Below are positions 1 to 9,448 of a DNA stretch of 64,000 bases, one piece after another; positions within the stretch are counted from its first letter, which is position 1; each line of letters begins with the position of its first letter. The stretch is from positions 62,001 through 126,000 of the forward strand of contig JBALVY010000008.1 of assembly GCA_036960375.1 (NCBI GenBank), given 5' to 3'. A program made the position numbers and the translations under genes. A model generated the notes under the pieces. That model had not been told where the DNA came from, did no database searches, and was given only the letters and a program-made list of their open reading frames with translations. This stretch comes from CAWVSB01 sp036960375 (GTDB taxonomy: Bacteria > Pseudomonadota > Gammaproteobacteria > Pseudomonadales > CAWVSB01).

Positions 1-22
1 CTAGAATGACGATTGGTCCACT

Positions 23-1024
23 ATGTCATATATAGAGGAAATTCAGGGCTGCCGCCCGGATAGCATTGACGAAGCTATTTTAACTTCCGCACGACCCTTG
101 GTTTTAAGGGGCCTAGTCGCAGACTGGCCGATAGTGAGTGAGGGGAATAAATCGGCGGCTCACGCGCTTGAGTATTTGCAAAGTTTTTACAGTGGCGCGC
201 CATTAACCGCTTACCTGGGCGGGGAAGAGAATAAGGGCAGGGTGTTTTATAATGAGGACCTGACGGGTTTTAATTTTGATAGAGCTCGTCTGACACTTAC
301 CGACGTTATAGCGAGATTACTTCACCATCTTGATGACCCGTCTCCACCTACAATCTATGTTGGTTCTACTCTGGTTGATAACTGGCTGCCCGGATTTCGC
401 GGCGAGAACGATTTGAGCCTAGGGCTGCGCGAGCCATTGGTCAGTGTCTGGATCGGCAATCAGAGTGTCGTCCCTGCGCACTATGATTTTCCTGAAAATA
501 TAGCGTGCGCGGTGTTAGGGCGTCGCCGTTTCACTGTATTTCCGCCTGATCAATTGGATAATCTATATATAGGCCCCCTGGATTTTACGCCCTCCGGGCA
601 ACCTATTAGTTTGGTTGATTTCAGAAATCCTGATTTTGAGAAATTTCCTAAATTTAGGCAGGCTCTTGATGCTGCGATAATTATTGATCTTGAGCCTGGC
701 GACGCATTGTTTCTGCCGGGTATGTGGTGGCATCATGTTGAGGCGCTCGACAGCGTGAATATCTTGGTTAATTATTGGTGGCGCTCCAGCCCTTCTTATA
801 TGGGAGCCCCATTAGATGTGTTAAAACATGCCCTCTTGGGGCTGCGGAATTTATCGCCTGAGCAACGCAAAGCGTGGCAGCATATATTTGACTATTACGT
901 ATTTAACCCAGGCGATGAAGCTCTTAGCCATATTCCCGAGCAGACGAGAGGGATTTTATCCGGTGTCGACGATACTGCAGCGAGGAAGCTCCGGGCGCAG
1001 TTGTTGAATAACTTAAATCAGTAG
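23..1024 (+). CDS. JmjC-like cupin protein (Cupin_8 type)
   Basis: A 333-residue protein of the cupin/JmjC fold, a family of Fe(II)/2-oxoglutarate hydroxylases and relatives. The likely metal triad is visible: H153 and D155 in the stretch PAHYDFPEN, and a distal His at 237 or 238 in GMWWHHVEAL. No signal peptide or membrane segment, so it should act in the cytoplasm. It lies 48 bases ahead of the halogenase-like gene. This pair recurs beside TonB-dependent receptor genes in marine gammaproteobacterial polysaccharide loci (general knowledge), but no receptor lies in this window; the left edge cuts the cluster. The substrate cannot be told. The family call is firm, the function is not. Confidence 0.85.
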   Translation: MSYIEEIQGCRPDSIDEAILTSARPLVLRGLVADWPIVSEGNKSAAHALEYLQSFYSGAPLTAYLGGEENKGRVFYNEDLTGFNFDRARLTLTDVIARLLHHLDDPSPPTIYVGSTLVDNWLPGFRGENDLSLGLREPLVSVWIGNQSVVPAHYDFPENIACAVLGRRRFTVFPPDQLDNLYIGPLDFTPSGQPISLVDFRNPDFEKFPKFRQALDAAIIIDLEPGDALFLPGMWWHHVEALDSVNILVNYWWRSSPSYMGAPLDVLKHALLGLRNLSPEQRKAWQHIFDYYVFNPGDEALSHIPEQTRGILSGVDDTAARKLRAQLLNNLNQ

Positions 1025-1072
1025 TGCAGATATCAATGATCTGTACTTAAAGTATTAACAGTTTAATGAGGT

Positions 1073-2569
1073 GTGGTTGTGGAACACAAGAAAGTACATA
1101 AGGTAGTTATAGCCGGTGGCGGAACAGCTGGTTGGATGGCAGCTTCAGGACTGGCGAAATTACTGGGAAAGACGCTGGACATTACGCTGATTGAGTCTGA
1201 TGAAATCCCTACCGTTGGTGTCGGTGAGGCTACCATACCTACGCTGCTGACCTTTCATGAATTGCTCAAAATTAAAGAACAGGATTTTATGGCAGCGGTG
1301 AACGGGACCTTTAAGTTGGGTATTTCTTTTGAGAATTGGCGTGATATAGATGAAGATTATATTCATTCCTTCGGCTTTACCGGCAGAGACTGTTGGGCGG
1401 CCGGCTTTCAGCATTTTTGGCTTAAGGGTAAACAACTGGGCTTGAGTGAAGACTATGGCGAATACTGCTCCGAGTGGGTTGCGGCAAAAGAAAATAAGTT
1501 TGCAGTTATGCCCAATCAAGGACTTAATTATGCTTATCATATTGATGCAGGTTTATATGCCAAATTCTTAAGGGGTATTGCCGAAGAAAATGGCGCCAAG
1601 CGTATCGAAGGAAAAATATCCGAGGTAGGTACGAATGAAATGTCGGGTTTTATCGAACATGTCACTCTGGCTTCCGGCGAAAAAATTGAGGGTGATCTAT
1701 TTATTGACTGTACCGGTTTTAGGGGCTTATTGATCGAGCAGACTCTGCATACAGGCTATGACGACTGGTCGCATTGGCTACCTTGCGATAGCGCTGTTGC
1801 TATGCAAACCGAATCGGTGGGTGAGCCGATTCCTTATACCCGCTCAATCGCCAGAGATGCGGGTTGGCAATGGCGTATTCCTCTACAAAATCGTGTAGGT
1901 AATGGGCTTGTTTTCTGCAGTCGCTATTTGTCTGACGATGAGGCTATTAATTCTCTGCGCAGCAATGTTGAAGGCGAACCGATTAACGAACCGAGAGTCA
2001 TTAAATTTCGGACTGGTACGCGTCGTAAACATTGGAATAAAAACTGTATCGCTATGGGCCTTTCCAGCGGTTTTATAGAGCCACTGGAATCAACCAGTAT
2101 CCATCTTATTCAACGTAGTCTCATTCGTCTAATGCAGATGTTCCCTTATGAAGGTATTCGCGAACCTGATATAAATGAATTCAACTCGCAGATGAAGTAT
2201 GAAGTGGAACATACTCGTGACTTCATTGTTCTTCATTATCATGTTACCAACCGTGACGATACACGCTTTTGGCGTCATTGCCGCAATATGCAGATCCCGG
2301 ACTCCTTGCAGCACCGTATAGATCTTTTTAAAGAAGCCGGGCGTGTGTTTAAAGTGCCTACGGAATTGTTTGGAGAGAATTCCTGGGTTCAAGTCATGTT
2401 AGGTCAGGGATTAATGCCAGAGCAGTATCATCCGATAGTGAATATGATGAATGACGCGGAGTTAAAGCGATTTCTCGATGATATCAAGTCGAATGTGACA
2501 CGGCTGGTTGGTCAATTGCCCCCACATCAAAAATTTCTGGAACATTATTGTAAGTCTCCTGGCCTGTAA
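1073..2569 (+). CDS. Tryptophan-halogenase-like flavoprotein
   Basis: A 498-residue FAD protein of the flavin-dependent tryptophan halogenase family. The FAD-binding GGGTAG motif is at 15-20. The catalytic lysine expected near residue 79 is present as K81 in FKLGISFENW. The halogenase signature WxWxIP is at 265-270, and the conserved glutamate region reads GFIEPLESTSIH. All hallmark residues are therefore intact. The start is GTG at 1073; a second in-frame GTG at 1079 is possible. It probably shares a transcript with the cupin gene. Family members in carbohydrate loci often have no known substrate and need not halogenate free tryptophan, so 'halogenase-like' is the safe name. Confidence 0.9.
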   Translation: MVVEHKKVHKVVIAGGGTAGWMAASGLAKLLGKTLDITLIESDEIPTVGVGEATIPTLLTFHELLKIKEQDFMAAVNGTFKLGISFENWRDIDEDYIHSFGFTGRDCWAAGFQHFWLKGKQLGLSEDYGEYCSEWVAAKENKFAVMPNQGLNYAYHIDAGLYAKFLRGIAEENGAKRIEGKISEVGTNEMSGFIEHVTLASGEKIEGDLFIDCTGFRGLLIEQTLHTGYDDWSHWLPCDSAVAMQTESVGEPIPYTRSIARDAGWQWRIPLQNRVGNGLVFCSRYLSDDEAINSLRSNVEGEPINEPRVIKFRTGTRRKHWNKNCIAMGLSSGFIEPLESTSIHLIQRSLIRLMQMFPYEGIREPDINEFNSQMKYEVEHTRDFIVLHYHVTNRDDTRFWRHCRNMQIPDSLQHRIDLFKEAGRVFKVPTELFGENSWVQVMLGQGLMPEQYHPIVNMMNDAELKRFLDDIKSNVTRLVGQLPPHQKFLEHYCKSPGL

Positions 2570-2612
2570 CAAGCCGTTTTTCCTGTGTACAATCGATTAA
2601 TTGTAAAAGGGA

Positions 2613-4883
2613 ATGGAAACAGTGAAGTCGGAAGACGAAGAACTTAGTCCTGAAAAGCGAGCTTCCAGGGCAACGGTGCCTGTATCGTTTTGGTCTGAGC
2701 TTAAGCGACGCAAGGTCACTCGGGTGGCGATGGTATATGCCATTGTCGGCTGGCTGGTTATCCAGATCGCCGGGGCAACGTTTCCCAGTCTGTTGATACC
2801 AGATTGGGCCCTAAGTCTGGTCATTATGTGTATATTCCTGGGCTTTCCCGTGTCGCTGATATTTGCCTGGGCCTTTGAACTAACGCCCGAAGGTCTAAAG
2901 ACCACCACGGCAGCGCGCGAAGAGGCGGTTGGTGAAGACGAGTCGCACGCCCACGACAGTAAGCGGAATCTGTTTACTCTTGTATTCGCCGTCGCGATAC
3001 CGACATTGATCTTCGGTAGTCTGGCTCTTGTGTTCTATTTACGCACACCCGATGGCGCTTCCCTGGATAGCCTGAGTGCGCATAAGCAGCCCGAGAAAAC
3101 TGTTGAACAGTCTATCGCAGTACTGCCACTGATCAACATGAGTGCTATTGGTGATAATGCTTTTTTTGCTGCCGGTGTACATGAAGATATTCTCACCAAC
3201 CTGACCCGTATCAAGGGCTTGAGCGTAATCTCCCGTACCTCCTCAATTCGCTATATCAATTCGACAATGAGCCTACACGATATTGGTGTAGAGCTTGGTG
3301 TACGTTACATTGTTGAGGGGTCGGTTCGTCGAATTAATAATCATGTGCGGGTTACCGTGCAGCTTATCGATGCGGCTAACGATACTCATCTGTGGGCCAG
3401 TAATTATGACCGCGAGCTGGTAGATGTATTTGCTACGCAAAGTGCAGTGGCGAAAGAAATATCCAATTCGATCCACCTCGAACTTCAGCCTGAGACTGTT
3501 GGCACCCTTGACAATATGCCCACCCAAAGTGTTAAGGCCTACGATGTTTACCTGAAAGCCAGAAGTATTGCACGCAGTGAACCGGAGTCGGAATCAAGCC
3601 TGCGACGACAGAGTGAATTGCTGGAGCAGGCGGTAGCTGAAGATCCTGATTTTGTTGAAGCCTGGGGCTATCTCAATGAGACCTACGATAATTCCATTAG
3701 AACCATGAATTTCAATGGCTGGTTCGTACCTGAAGGTGCCGACCGCGACGCGATTTACAATGAACTCACAGAGCGATCACTACGAGCTCTTAACAAAGCA
3801 ATAGCTCTCGACCCTGATAATCTTGAAACCTTGCTGGCTATAGCGAGCGACTCTGTAGCTGAAGCCAACGCGGATTTTCGTGCCGAGCGTAAGCTAGTGA
3901 TAGATCATATCATTGATCGATTTCCACATAGTGCCATGGCGTGGTACGTGCTCGGCTGGTGGCATAACCTAGAGGGGAATTTTGACGCTGCAAGGCCCGC
4001 CTTTGAAAAAGCACTGGAGCTTGACCCTTTACACACTCAAATGGTGGAGGGATCTCTAGCACATTTTCGCATGGCTGGAGACCAAGAGAGGGTAACCCAG
4101 CTTTTTGATCGTCTTGCGCTAATCTCTCCGGAAAAAGGTGAAAGTAAAAGTTTGGCAAAGATTTCAATTTCCACTGCCTTCTATTATGTGATGGCAGCTT
4201 TTATGGAAACTGCCGACAGCGCACTAATCGCTGATTTAACTGATCTGATAGAGGGCGCTGCAGGGCATTATGAGGACGAAGTGGAAAAACGATACGTCAA
4301 TATAGAGTTTTTGGAGATCGACAATGATATGGACGCTCTATTGGCAATACAGGACGATATTGTTCTGCCGGGGAATCCTAATTTTTGGACTGCCAGTGTT
4401 TATCTGGAGGTTAACGCCAGGCTAATGGAGGCGCAGCGATTGGCAGGCCAAATCGATACCGCCAAGATGTTCGCCCAGCGGATTGTAGCGGCCAAGGATA
4501 TTCCAATCGTCCAAAATAGTAACCTAGCCGATCGCAACCATGCGTATATCGCCACTGCATACGCGATTCTGGGACAACGGGATAAAGCGCAGAAATTGGT
4601 TGATACACTGCTCGATAATAGAAGTGAAAGCTACAATGCCTACGGTCTAGCGGGATTTAGGGCCCTTGCCGGCCTTGATATTGACCGATCGGTAAAATTG
4701 CTATTGGAGGAAAAGTCGCGTCATCTCACCGCCAACTGGAAAGTTACGGATGTGGTCGCCGCATATCACATTAGCTTCAGAGAGCTTATTGTGCATCCCG
4801 AAATGCAGGCCTACTACCTGAAGGAGGGCAAGTGGATTGACTACCTTGCCGATCGGGTGCCTGAATACGCCCAGTACCGGTAG
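2613..4883 (+). CDS. TolB/FlgO-like membrane protein with TPR repeats
   Basis: A 756-residue protein. An N-terminal cytoplasmic stretch is followed by two membrane helices (about 36-55 and 62-89), a linker and a third helix (119-143). Residues about 166-285 form a TolB-N/FlgO-like domain (ending near THLWASNYDREL) of the kind seen behind adenylate-cyclase or HTH domains. The rest, about 290-750, is helical with TPR-like repeats, for example ALDPDNLETLLAIA and ALELDPLHTQM. No HTH or cyclase domain is present. The ATG at 2613 follows an AAAAGGGA ribosome-binding site. It probably acts as a membrane-bound scaffold or sensor; the role is unknown. It lies 43 bases after the halogenase gene and may share its transcript. 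Confidence 0.75.
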   Translation: METVKSEDEELSPEKRASRATVPVSFWSELKRRKVTRVAMVYAIVGWLVIQIAGATFPSLLIPDWALSLVIMCIFLGFPVSLIFAWAFELTPEGLKTTTAAREEAVGEDESHAHDSKRNLFTLVFAVAIPTLIFGSLALVFYLRTPDGASLDSLSAHKQPEKTVEQSIAVLPLINMSAIGDNAFFAAGVHEDILTNLTRIKGLSVISRTSSIRYINSTMSLHDIGVELGVRYIVEGSVRRINNHVRVTVQLIDAANDTHLWASNYDRELVDVFATQSAVAKEISNSIHLELQPETVGTLDNMPTQSVKAYDVYLKARSIARSEPESESSLRRQSELLEQAVAEDPDFVEAWGYLNETYDNSIRTMNFNGWFVPEGADRDAIYNELTERSLRALNKAIALDPDNLETLLAIASDSVAEANADFRAERKLVIDHIIDRFPHSAMAWYVLGWWHNLEGNFDAARPAFEKALELDPLHTQMVEGSLAHFRMAGDQERVTQLFDRLALISPEKGESKSLAKISISTAFYYVMAAFMETADSALIADLTDLIEGAAGHYEDEVEKRYVNIEFLEIDNDMDALLAIQDDIVLPGNPNFWTASVYLEVNARLMEAQRLAGQIDTAKMFAQRIVAAKDIPIVQNSNLADRNHAYIATAYAILGQRDKAQKLVDTLLDNRSESYNAYGLAGFRALAGLDIDRSVKLLLEEKSRHLTANWKVTDVVAAYHISFRELIVHPEMQAYYLKEGKWIDYLADRVPEYAQYR

Positions 4884-4938
4884 CGTCGTTAGCAGAATAT
4901 AGCCACAGATGGAGATCTGCGCTGGGGTATAGCTCTAG

Positions 4939-4985
4939 CGGCGTATCAATGCGCCGAACGGGGCCGCTGTCTCGGCAAAGCGGCC
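4939..4985. repeat. GC-rich inverted repeats in the 4884-5075 gap
   Basis: Two stem-loops sit back to back. The first pairs GGCGTA with TGCGCC (4939-4954, loop TCAA). The second pairs GGCCGC (4962-4967) with GCGGCC (4980-4985). No good T-run follows, so they are at best a weak terminator for the TPR gene or leader structure for the ABC operon. Confidence 0.35.
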
Positions 4986-5075
4986 ACGCCGTTTCAACAA
5001 AGCTGCTAGGCTCTATAGGTGGAATCGTCCTCGACTTTATTCTGCCCGGAAATATCTTTAGGAATAGACTATTGC

Positions 5076-5768
5076 ATGATTAAATTGAGTGGCATTCAAA
5101 AGTCCTATGGTATTGGCGACCAGTCCCTGCGTGTTCTCAAAGGAATTGATCTGCATATCCGAGAGGGCGAGTTGGTATCTATTATGGGTTCTTCCGGTTC
5201 AGGAAAATCCACCTTACTAAATATTCTGGGGATATTAGACAGCCACGATAGTGGTGATTATTACCTTGGTGGTACTCACGTGCATCAGCTTAATCAACGT
5301 CAAGCGGCTTTTTTTCGCAACCAACATCTAGGTTTTGTTTTCCAGGCATTCAACTTACTGCCTTTTAAAAATGCGCTGGAAAATATTGCTTTGCCGCTGT
5401 ACTACCAAAAGGTCGGTCGGCGAGAGCGCAACCGCATAGCCATGGGCTACCTGGAACGGGTTGGCCTGGCAGATAGAGCCGAGCATTTACCGGGCGAACT
5501 ATCTGGAGGGCAAAAACAACGTGTGGCCATAGCGCGGGCGCTTATCTCAGACCCCAAGGTAATATTGGCTGACGAACCAACAGGCGCTTTGGATAGTGTA
5601 ACCAGCCTGGAGGTTATGGCGCTTTTTAAGGAAGTAAATGACTCAGGAAAAACGATTGTAATCGTAACCCACGAGCAGGATATCGCCGAGCAGACAGATC
5701 GTGTCATAACGCTTAAGGACGGGCTAATTACTCGTGATGCCGCCGAAACTTCGGCTATGGTCGAGTAG
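5076..5768 (+). CDS. ABC transporter ATPase, MacB/LolD type
   Basis: A 230-residue ATP-binding subunit. Walker A is GSSGSGKST, the signature is LSGGQKQR and Walker B is VILADEPTGALD. This matches the MacB/LolD/FtsE class that works with FtsX-type permeases. The reading frame is open from a GTG at 5019, but the ATG at 5076 gives the usual N-terminus MIKLSGIQKSYG and has AGGA about 12 bases upstream, so it is preferred. First gene of a four-gene exporter operon (ATPase, two permeases, membrane fusion protein) with 7-39 base spacings. The exported substrate cannot be inferred. Confidence 0.92.
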   Translation: MIKLSGIQKSYGIGDQSLRVLKGIDLHIREGELVSIMGSSGSGKSTLLNILGILDSHDSGDYYLGGTHVHQLNQRQAAFFRNQHLGFVFQAFNLLPFKNALENIALPLYYQKVGRRERNRIAMGYLERVGLADRAEHLPGELSGGQKQRVAIARALISDPKVILADEPTGALDSVTSLEVMALFKEVNDSGKTIVIVTHEQDIAEQTDRVITLKDGLITRDAAETSAMVE

Positions 5769-5775
5769 CGCCGCT

Positions 5776-7035
5776 ATGTTTGAGCTGGATAAATGGCAAG
5801 AAATTTTCTACACATTAAAACAAAATAAATTGCGCACATTTTTGACGGCGTTTGGGGTGTTTTGGGGCATTTTAATGCTAATACTGTTGCTGGGCGCTGG
5901 TACAGGTATGCGCCACGGTGTAGAAAAAATGTTCAGTAGTGATCTACGTGACAGTATATGGTTTTTTGGTCGGCAGACATCGTTGCCATACAAGGGGCTG
6001 GCGCTCAATCGCGACATACAGTTTACCGAGTCCGACATGGTGGCTATAAAGCGGCAACTTCCCGGGGTGAAGTATGTATCGGCAGAAAACCCTTTGGGCA
6101 CTTTCTTTGAAGGTGACACTGTTGTCACTCATCACCAGAAAATGGGTAGTTTCAGTGTATTTGGTGTGGCTGACAACTATTTCAAGATTAAGGTATACCA
6201 GGATTATAACTTCGGCCGCAGGCTTAATACCTTTGACAGCAAAGAAAACCGCAAGGTTGCGACCATTGGTACGCGGGTAGCCGAAGTACTGTTCCCTTCC
6301 GGTGATGACCCAACCGGAAAATATATCGCGATTAATGGGCTGAGCTTCCGGGTGGTTGGAGTGTTCTATGATTCGGGTTGGGAAGGCCGAATGTCCGAAC
6401 GAATATATATCCCTCTGGAGGCTTTTCAAAAGACCTTTGGCCATGGAGAAGAAATCAGCCTAATTACCGTGGCGCCAAAATCGGGAGTAGACGGTTTTGA
6501 GTTGGAAAAACAGATATTACGGCTTTTGAGAGAACGCCATCGAATAGCTCCAGAAGACCAAAAAGCACTTTTTTCAAATAATCTCGCTGAAGAGGCGCAA
6601 AGAATTAGTGGCTTATTTACTGCCATCAACGGCTTTGTCTGGTTTGTTGGAATCGGCACCTTGATGGCAGGAATTGTCGGCATCAGTAATATTATGATTA
6701 TCACGGTCAAGGAACGCACGCGTGAAATTGGCGTGCGTAAAGCATTGGGCGCTACACCCTGGTCTATTGTCAGTTTAATTCTGATGGAGTCGGTCATGGT
6801 CACCAGTGTGGCAGGTTATTTGGGTCTGGTGATTGGTGTAGGCTTACTTGAGGGAACCAGTTATTTGTTAGATGTTTGGAATATTGAGCTTGCCATTTTT
6901 GAGCGCCCTGAAGTCGATTTTGATATCGCCGTCACAGCACTGCTACTATTGGTTAGCATTGGCTCAGTGGCTGGTTTGGTACCTGCACTGAAGGCCGCGC
7001 GTATTACTCCGGTTGAGGCTATGAGAAGTGAATAA
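5776..7035 (+). CDS. ABC permease, MacB/FtsX type (first)
   Basis: A 419-residue inner-membrane permease. One membrane helix near the N-terminus (TFLTAFGVFWGILMLILLLG) is followed by a periplasmic MacB_PCD domain of about 230 residues and then three helices of the FtsX domain, including the conserved stretch TVKERTREIGVRKALGA. The ATG at 5776 gives MFELDKWQEIF, matching the start of the next permease; the frame is open further upstream into the ATPase gene. No strong ribosome-binding site is seen, suggesting coupling to the ATPase 7 bases upstream. It is paralogous to the next gene, so the exporter probably uses a heterodimer. Confidence 0.9.
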   Translation: MFELDKWQEIFYTLKQNKLRTFLTAFGVFWGILMLILLLGAGTGMRHGVEKMFSSDLRDSIWFFGRQTSLPYKGLALNRDIQFTESDMVAIKRQLPGVKYVSAENPLGTFFEGDTVVTHHQKMGSFSVFGVADNYFKIKVYQDYNFGRRLNTFDSKENRKVATIGTRVAEVLFPSGDDPTGKYIAINGLSFRVVGVFYDSGWEGRMSERIYIPLEAFQKTFGHGEEISLITVAPKSGVDGFELEKQILRLLRERHRIAPEDQKALFSNNLAEEAQRISGLFTAINGFVWFVGIGTLMAGIVGISNIMIITVKERTREIGVRKALGATPWSIVSLILMESVMVTSVAGYLGLVIGVGLLEGTSYLLDVWNIELAIFERPEVDFDIAVTALLLLVSIGSVAGLVPALKAARITPVEAMRSE

Positions 7036-7074
7036 TTCTTTGATGTCCGTGGTTTATGCCGAGTTGCGCCGCTG

Positions 7075-8325
7075 ATGATCGATATTGATAAGTGGCAGGA
7101 AATATTCGCGACAATGCAACGGCATAAGTTGCGCACCTCGTTGACCGCGTTTGGCGTTTTTTGGGGGATATTTATGCTTGTCGTGCTTTTGGGCGCAGGC
7201 AAAGGCATGGAAAATGGTTTGTTATCCGGCTTTGGCGCAATGAAAAACGCGGTGTATATCGCCGCGGGTAGCCCAACCAGCATGGCCTATCAGGGCTTGT
7301 CGAAGGGGCGCTTGGTTACGTTTAATGATGAAGATGTAGCAGCCATTCGACATAATATTACCGAGGTGAATTTGGTCGTGGCGGGCAATAGCGCGGGGCC
7401 ACAGTTCGTGGAGCGCGGTACAAAAAGCGACTCTTATTCGGTGAACGGCGCGCAGCCCGTGTTACTGAATTTACAATCACAAAAAATTGAACAAGGGCGC
7501 TATATCAATCCTCTCGATATGCAGCAACGTCGCAAGGTGGCTGTAATCGGCACGCGGGTAAGAGATGTGCTATTTTCGGATGACGACGAGCCAGTGGGTA
7601 AAAGCATAGAAATTAAAGGAATATCTTTTAGAGTTGTGGGTGTGTTTGTCGCCACCGGAACTAATAACTTTGACGAACGTGCGGCTGAAACAATTTATAT
7701 CCCTAATACCACATTGCGCTACACTTTTAATCAGCTTGACCGCATAGACCAATTTATCATAACACCGATGGCGGGAGTCCGTGCCGAAGTAGTGGAGCAA
7801 CGGGTAGAGACCTTGCTGAAAGAGCGTCATCGCATTCACCCGGATGACCCTTCTCCCATCGCGACGTTTAACGTGCAACAGCGATTTGATCAGCTTCAAG
7901 CTCTGTTTACCGGCATGGCCGTATTCAGTTGGTTGGTCGCCATTGGCACTATTATTGCCGGGGTTATTGGTGTCGGCAACATTATGCTGATTGTAGTTAA
8001 AGATCGCACCAGAGAGATAGGCATTCGCAAGGCAGTGGGCGCCACGCCCTTAGCTATAGTGTCGATGATTGTACAAGAATCGTTAGTGATTACTGGCATT
8101 GCAGGGTATTTCGGTTTGGTCGTTGGTGTGTTTTTACTTGAGGGCATCGCCGCGCAACTTGAGAAAAATACGGACGGAGGTGGATTTTTTTCTCAGCCCG
8201 AAATCAGTTTTGAAACTGCACTTATTGCAATGGCAGTATTAATGATCTCAGGGGCATTGGCAGCGCTTTTGCCCGCATCGAAGGCGGCCAACATTGATCC
8301 AGTGTGGGCCTTACAGGTCCAATAG
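7075..8325 (+). CDS. ABC permease, MacB/FtsX type (second)
   Basis: A 416-residue permease with the same design as its upstream neighbour: N-terminal helix, MacB_PCD-type periplasmic domain, then three C-terminal helices with KDRTREIGIRKAVGA. Both proteins begin with a closely similar segment (DKWQEIF, KLRT, LTAFGVFWGI), so they arose by duplication. It sits 39 bases after the first permease and 30 bases before the membrane fusion gene. Together with the ATPase it should form an inner-membrane MacB-type complex. No outer-membrane channel gene is linked. Confidence 0.9.
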   Translation: MIDIDKWQEIFATMQRHKLRTSLTAFGVFWGIFMLVVLLGAGKGMENGLLSGFGAMKNAVYIAAGSPTSMAYQGLSKGRLVTFNDEDVAAIRHNITEVNLVVAGNSAGPQFVERGTKSDSYSVNGAQPVLLNLQSQKIEQGRYINPLDMQQRRKVAVIGTRVRDVLFSDDDEPVGKSIEIKGISFRVVGVFVATGTNNFDERAAETIYIPNTTLRYTFNQLDRIDQFIITPMAGVRAEVVEQRVETLLKERHRIHPDDPSPIATFNVQQRFDQLQALFTGMAVFSWLVAIGTIIAGVIGVGNIMLIVVKDRTREIGIRKAVGATPLAIVSMIVQESLVITGIAGYFGLVVGVFLLEGIAAQLEKNTDGGGFFSQPEISFETALIAMAVLMISGALAALLPASKAANIDPVWALQVQ

Positions 8326-8355
8326 TGTGTATATTTATCAGGAGTTTTAACTGAA

Positions 8356-9429
8356 ATGAAGAAGGGACTATTTTTTGTCGTATTATTGGCGGTTGGGGGG
8401 CTGTTTGTCTGGACCGCGTTATTTCTATATCAGAAGTCGATTGAAGCGCCGGTTGTCTATAATACCGATAAACCGTTTATGACCAGCATAGTCAAAAAAA
8501 CGGTTGCGACGGGCAAAATCACTCCACGCAAAGAAGTTGAAATCAAGTCTCAGGCCTCAGGCGTGGTTGCATCTATATTGGTAGAGGCAGGGCAACTGGT
8601 AAAAAAGGGTGATCTGTTAGCCAGAATAGAAATTATTCCCGATATGGAACGGCTCAACTCGGCAGAATCGCAGCTTCAAACTGCGCGAATTAACTTTAAA
8701 AATGCAGAGCGAGAATTGAACCGACAGACAAAATTGATTGCCGACAAGCTCGTCTCTGAAAATGTGTATTACAAGTTTGTACTCGATTATGACTTGCAGC
8801 GAGAAGCGGTTACCGCTGCAGAAAATAATGTCGCCTTGATTAAGGAGGGTGCATCGAAAAATGCCGATAAGGTCTCCAACTTAATATGGGCCACAGTACC
8901 GGGAACAGTGCTGGACGTACCGATAAGGGAAGGAAGCTTTGTGACCGAAACCAATAACTTCAATGCCGGCACCACGATTGCCATGATCGCAGATATGGGA
9001 GATATGATTTTTGAGGGCCAGGTGGATGAGTCGGAAGTCGGTAAGATTCGTGTGGGAATGGAATTGGTGTTAAATATTGGGGCTATTGAGGGTGAACCCT
9101 ATACTGCTGTGTTGGAATATATTGCTCCTAAAGGTGTGGAGGACCAGGGCACAATAAAATTTGAATTGAGGGCTGCTTTACAGTTAAAAGACTATCTTTA
9201 TCTGAGAGCCGGGTATAGCGCAAACGCCGACATAGTATTGGATCGGCGAGAGAATATTCTGGCCATCAATGAGGGTAACCTTCAATTCGACGAGCAGGTC
9301 ACTTATGTAGAGATTGAAGTTAGCCCACAGGTATTTGAACGACGGGACGTAAAGACCGGTTTGTCCGATGGTATTAATATAGAGGTGCTTGCAGGGCTGA
9401 AGGAAATCGACACGATTAAAAAACTATAA
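8356..9429 (+). CDS. Membrane fusion protein (HlyD/MacA type)
   Basis: A 357-residue periplasmic adaptor with one N-terminal membrane anchor (about 5-26). The lipoyl-like half-motifs are visible around VEIKSQASGVVASILVEAG and in the matching strand around 170-190. Between them lies a helical hairpin rich in Gln, Arg and Lys (about 85-150), and a beta-barrel domain follows. It is the usual partner of MacB-type permeases and would link the ABC complex to an outer-membrane tunnel. The ATG at 8356 follows AGGAG. It ends 19 bases before the convergent ADP-ribosylglycohydrolase-like gene. Confidence 0.88.
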   Translation: MKKGLFFVVLLAVGGLFVWTALFLYQKSIEAPVVYNTDKPFMTSIVKKTVATGKITPRKEVEIKSQASGVVASILVEAGQLVKKGDLLARIEIIPDMERLNSAESQLQTARINFKNAERELNRQTKLIADKLVSENVYYKFVLDYDLQREAVTAAENNVALIKEGASKNADKVSNLIWATVPGTVLDVPIREGSFVTETNNFNAGTTIAMIADMGDMIFEGQVDESEVGKIRVGMELVLNIGAIEGEPYTAVLEYIAPKGVEDQGTIKFELRAALQLKDYLYLRAGYSANADIVLDRRENILAINEGNLQFDEQVTYVEIEVSPQVFERRDVKTGLSDGINIEVLAGLKEIDTIKKL

Positions 9430-9448
9430 GGGCCTTGTTAGCACCAGT

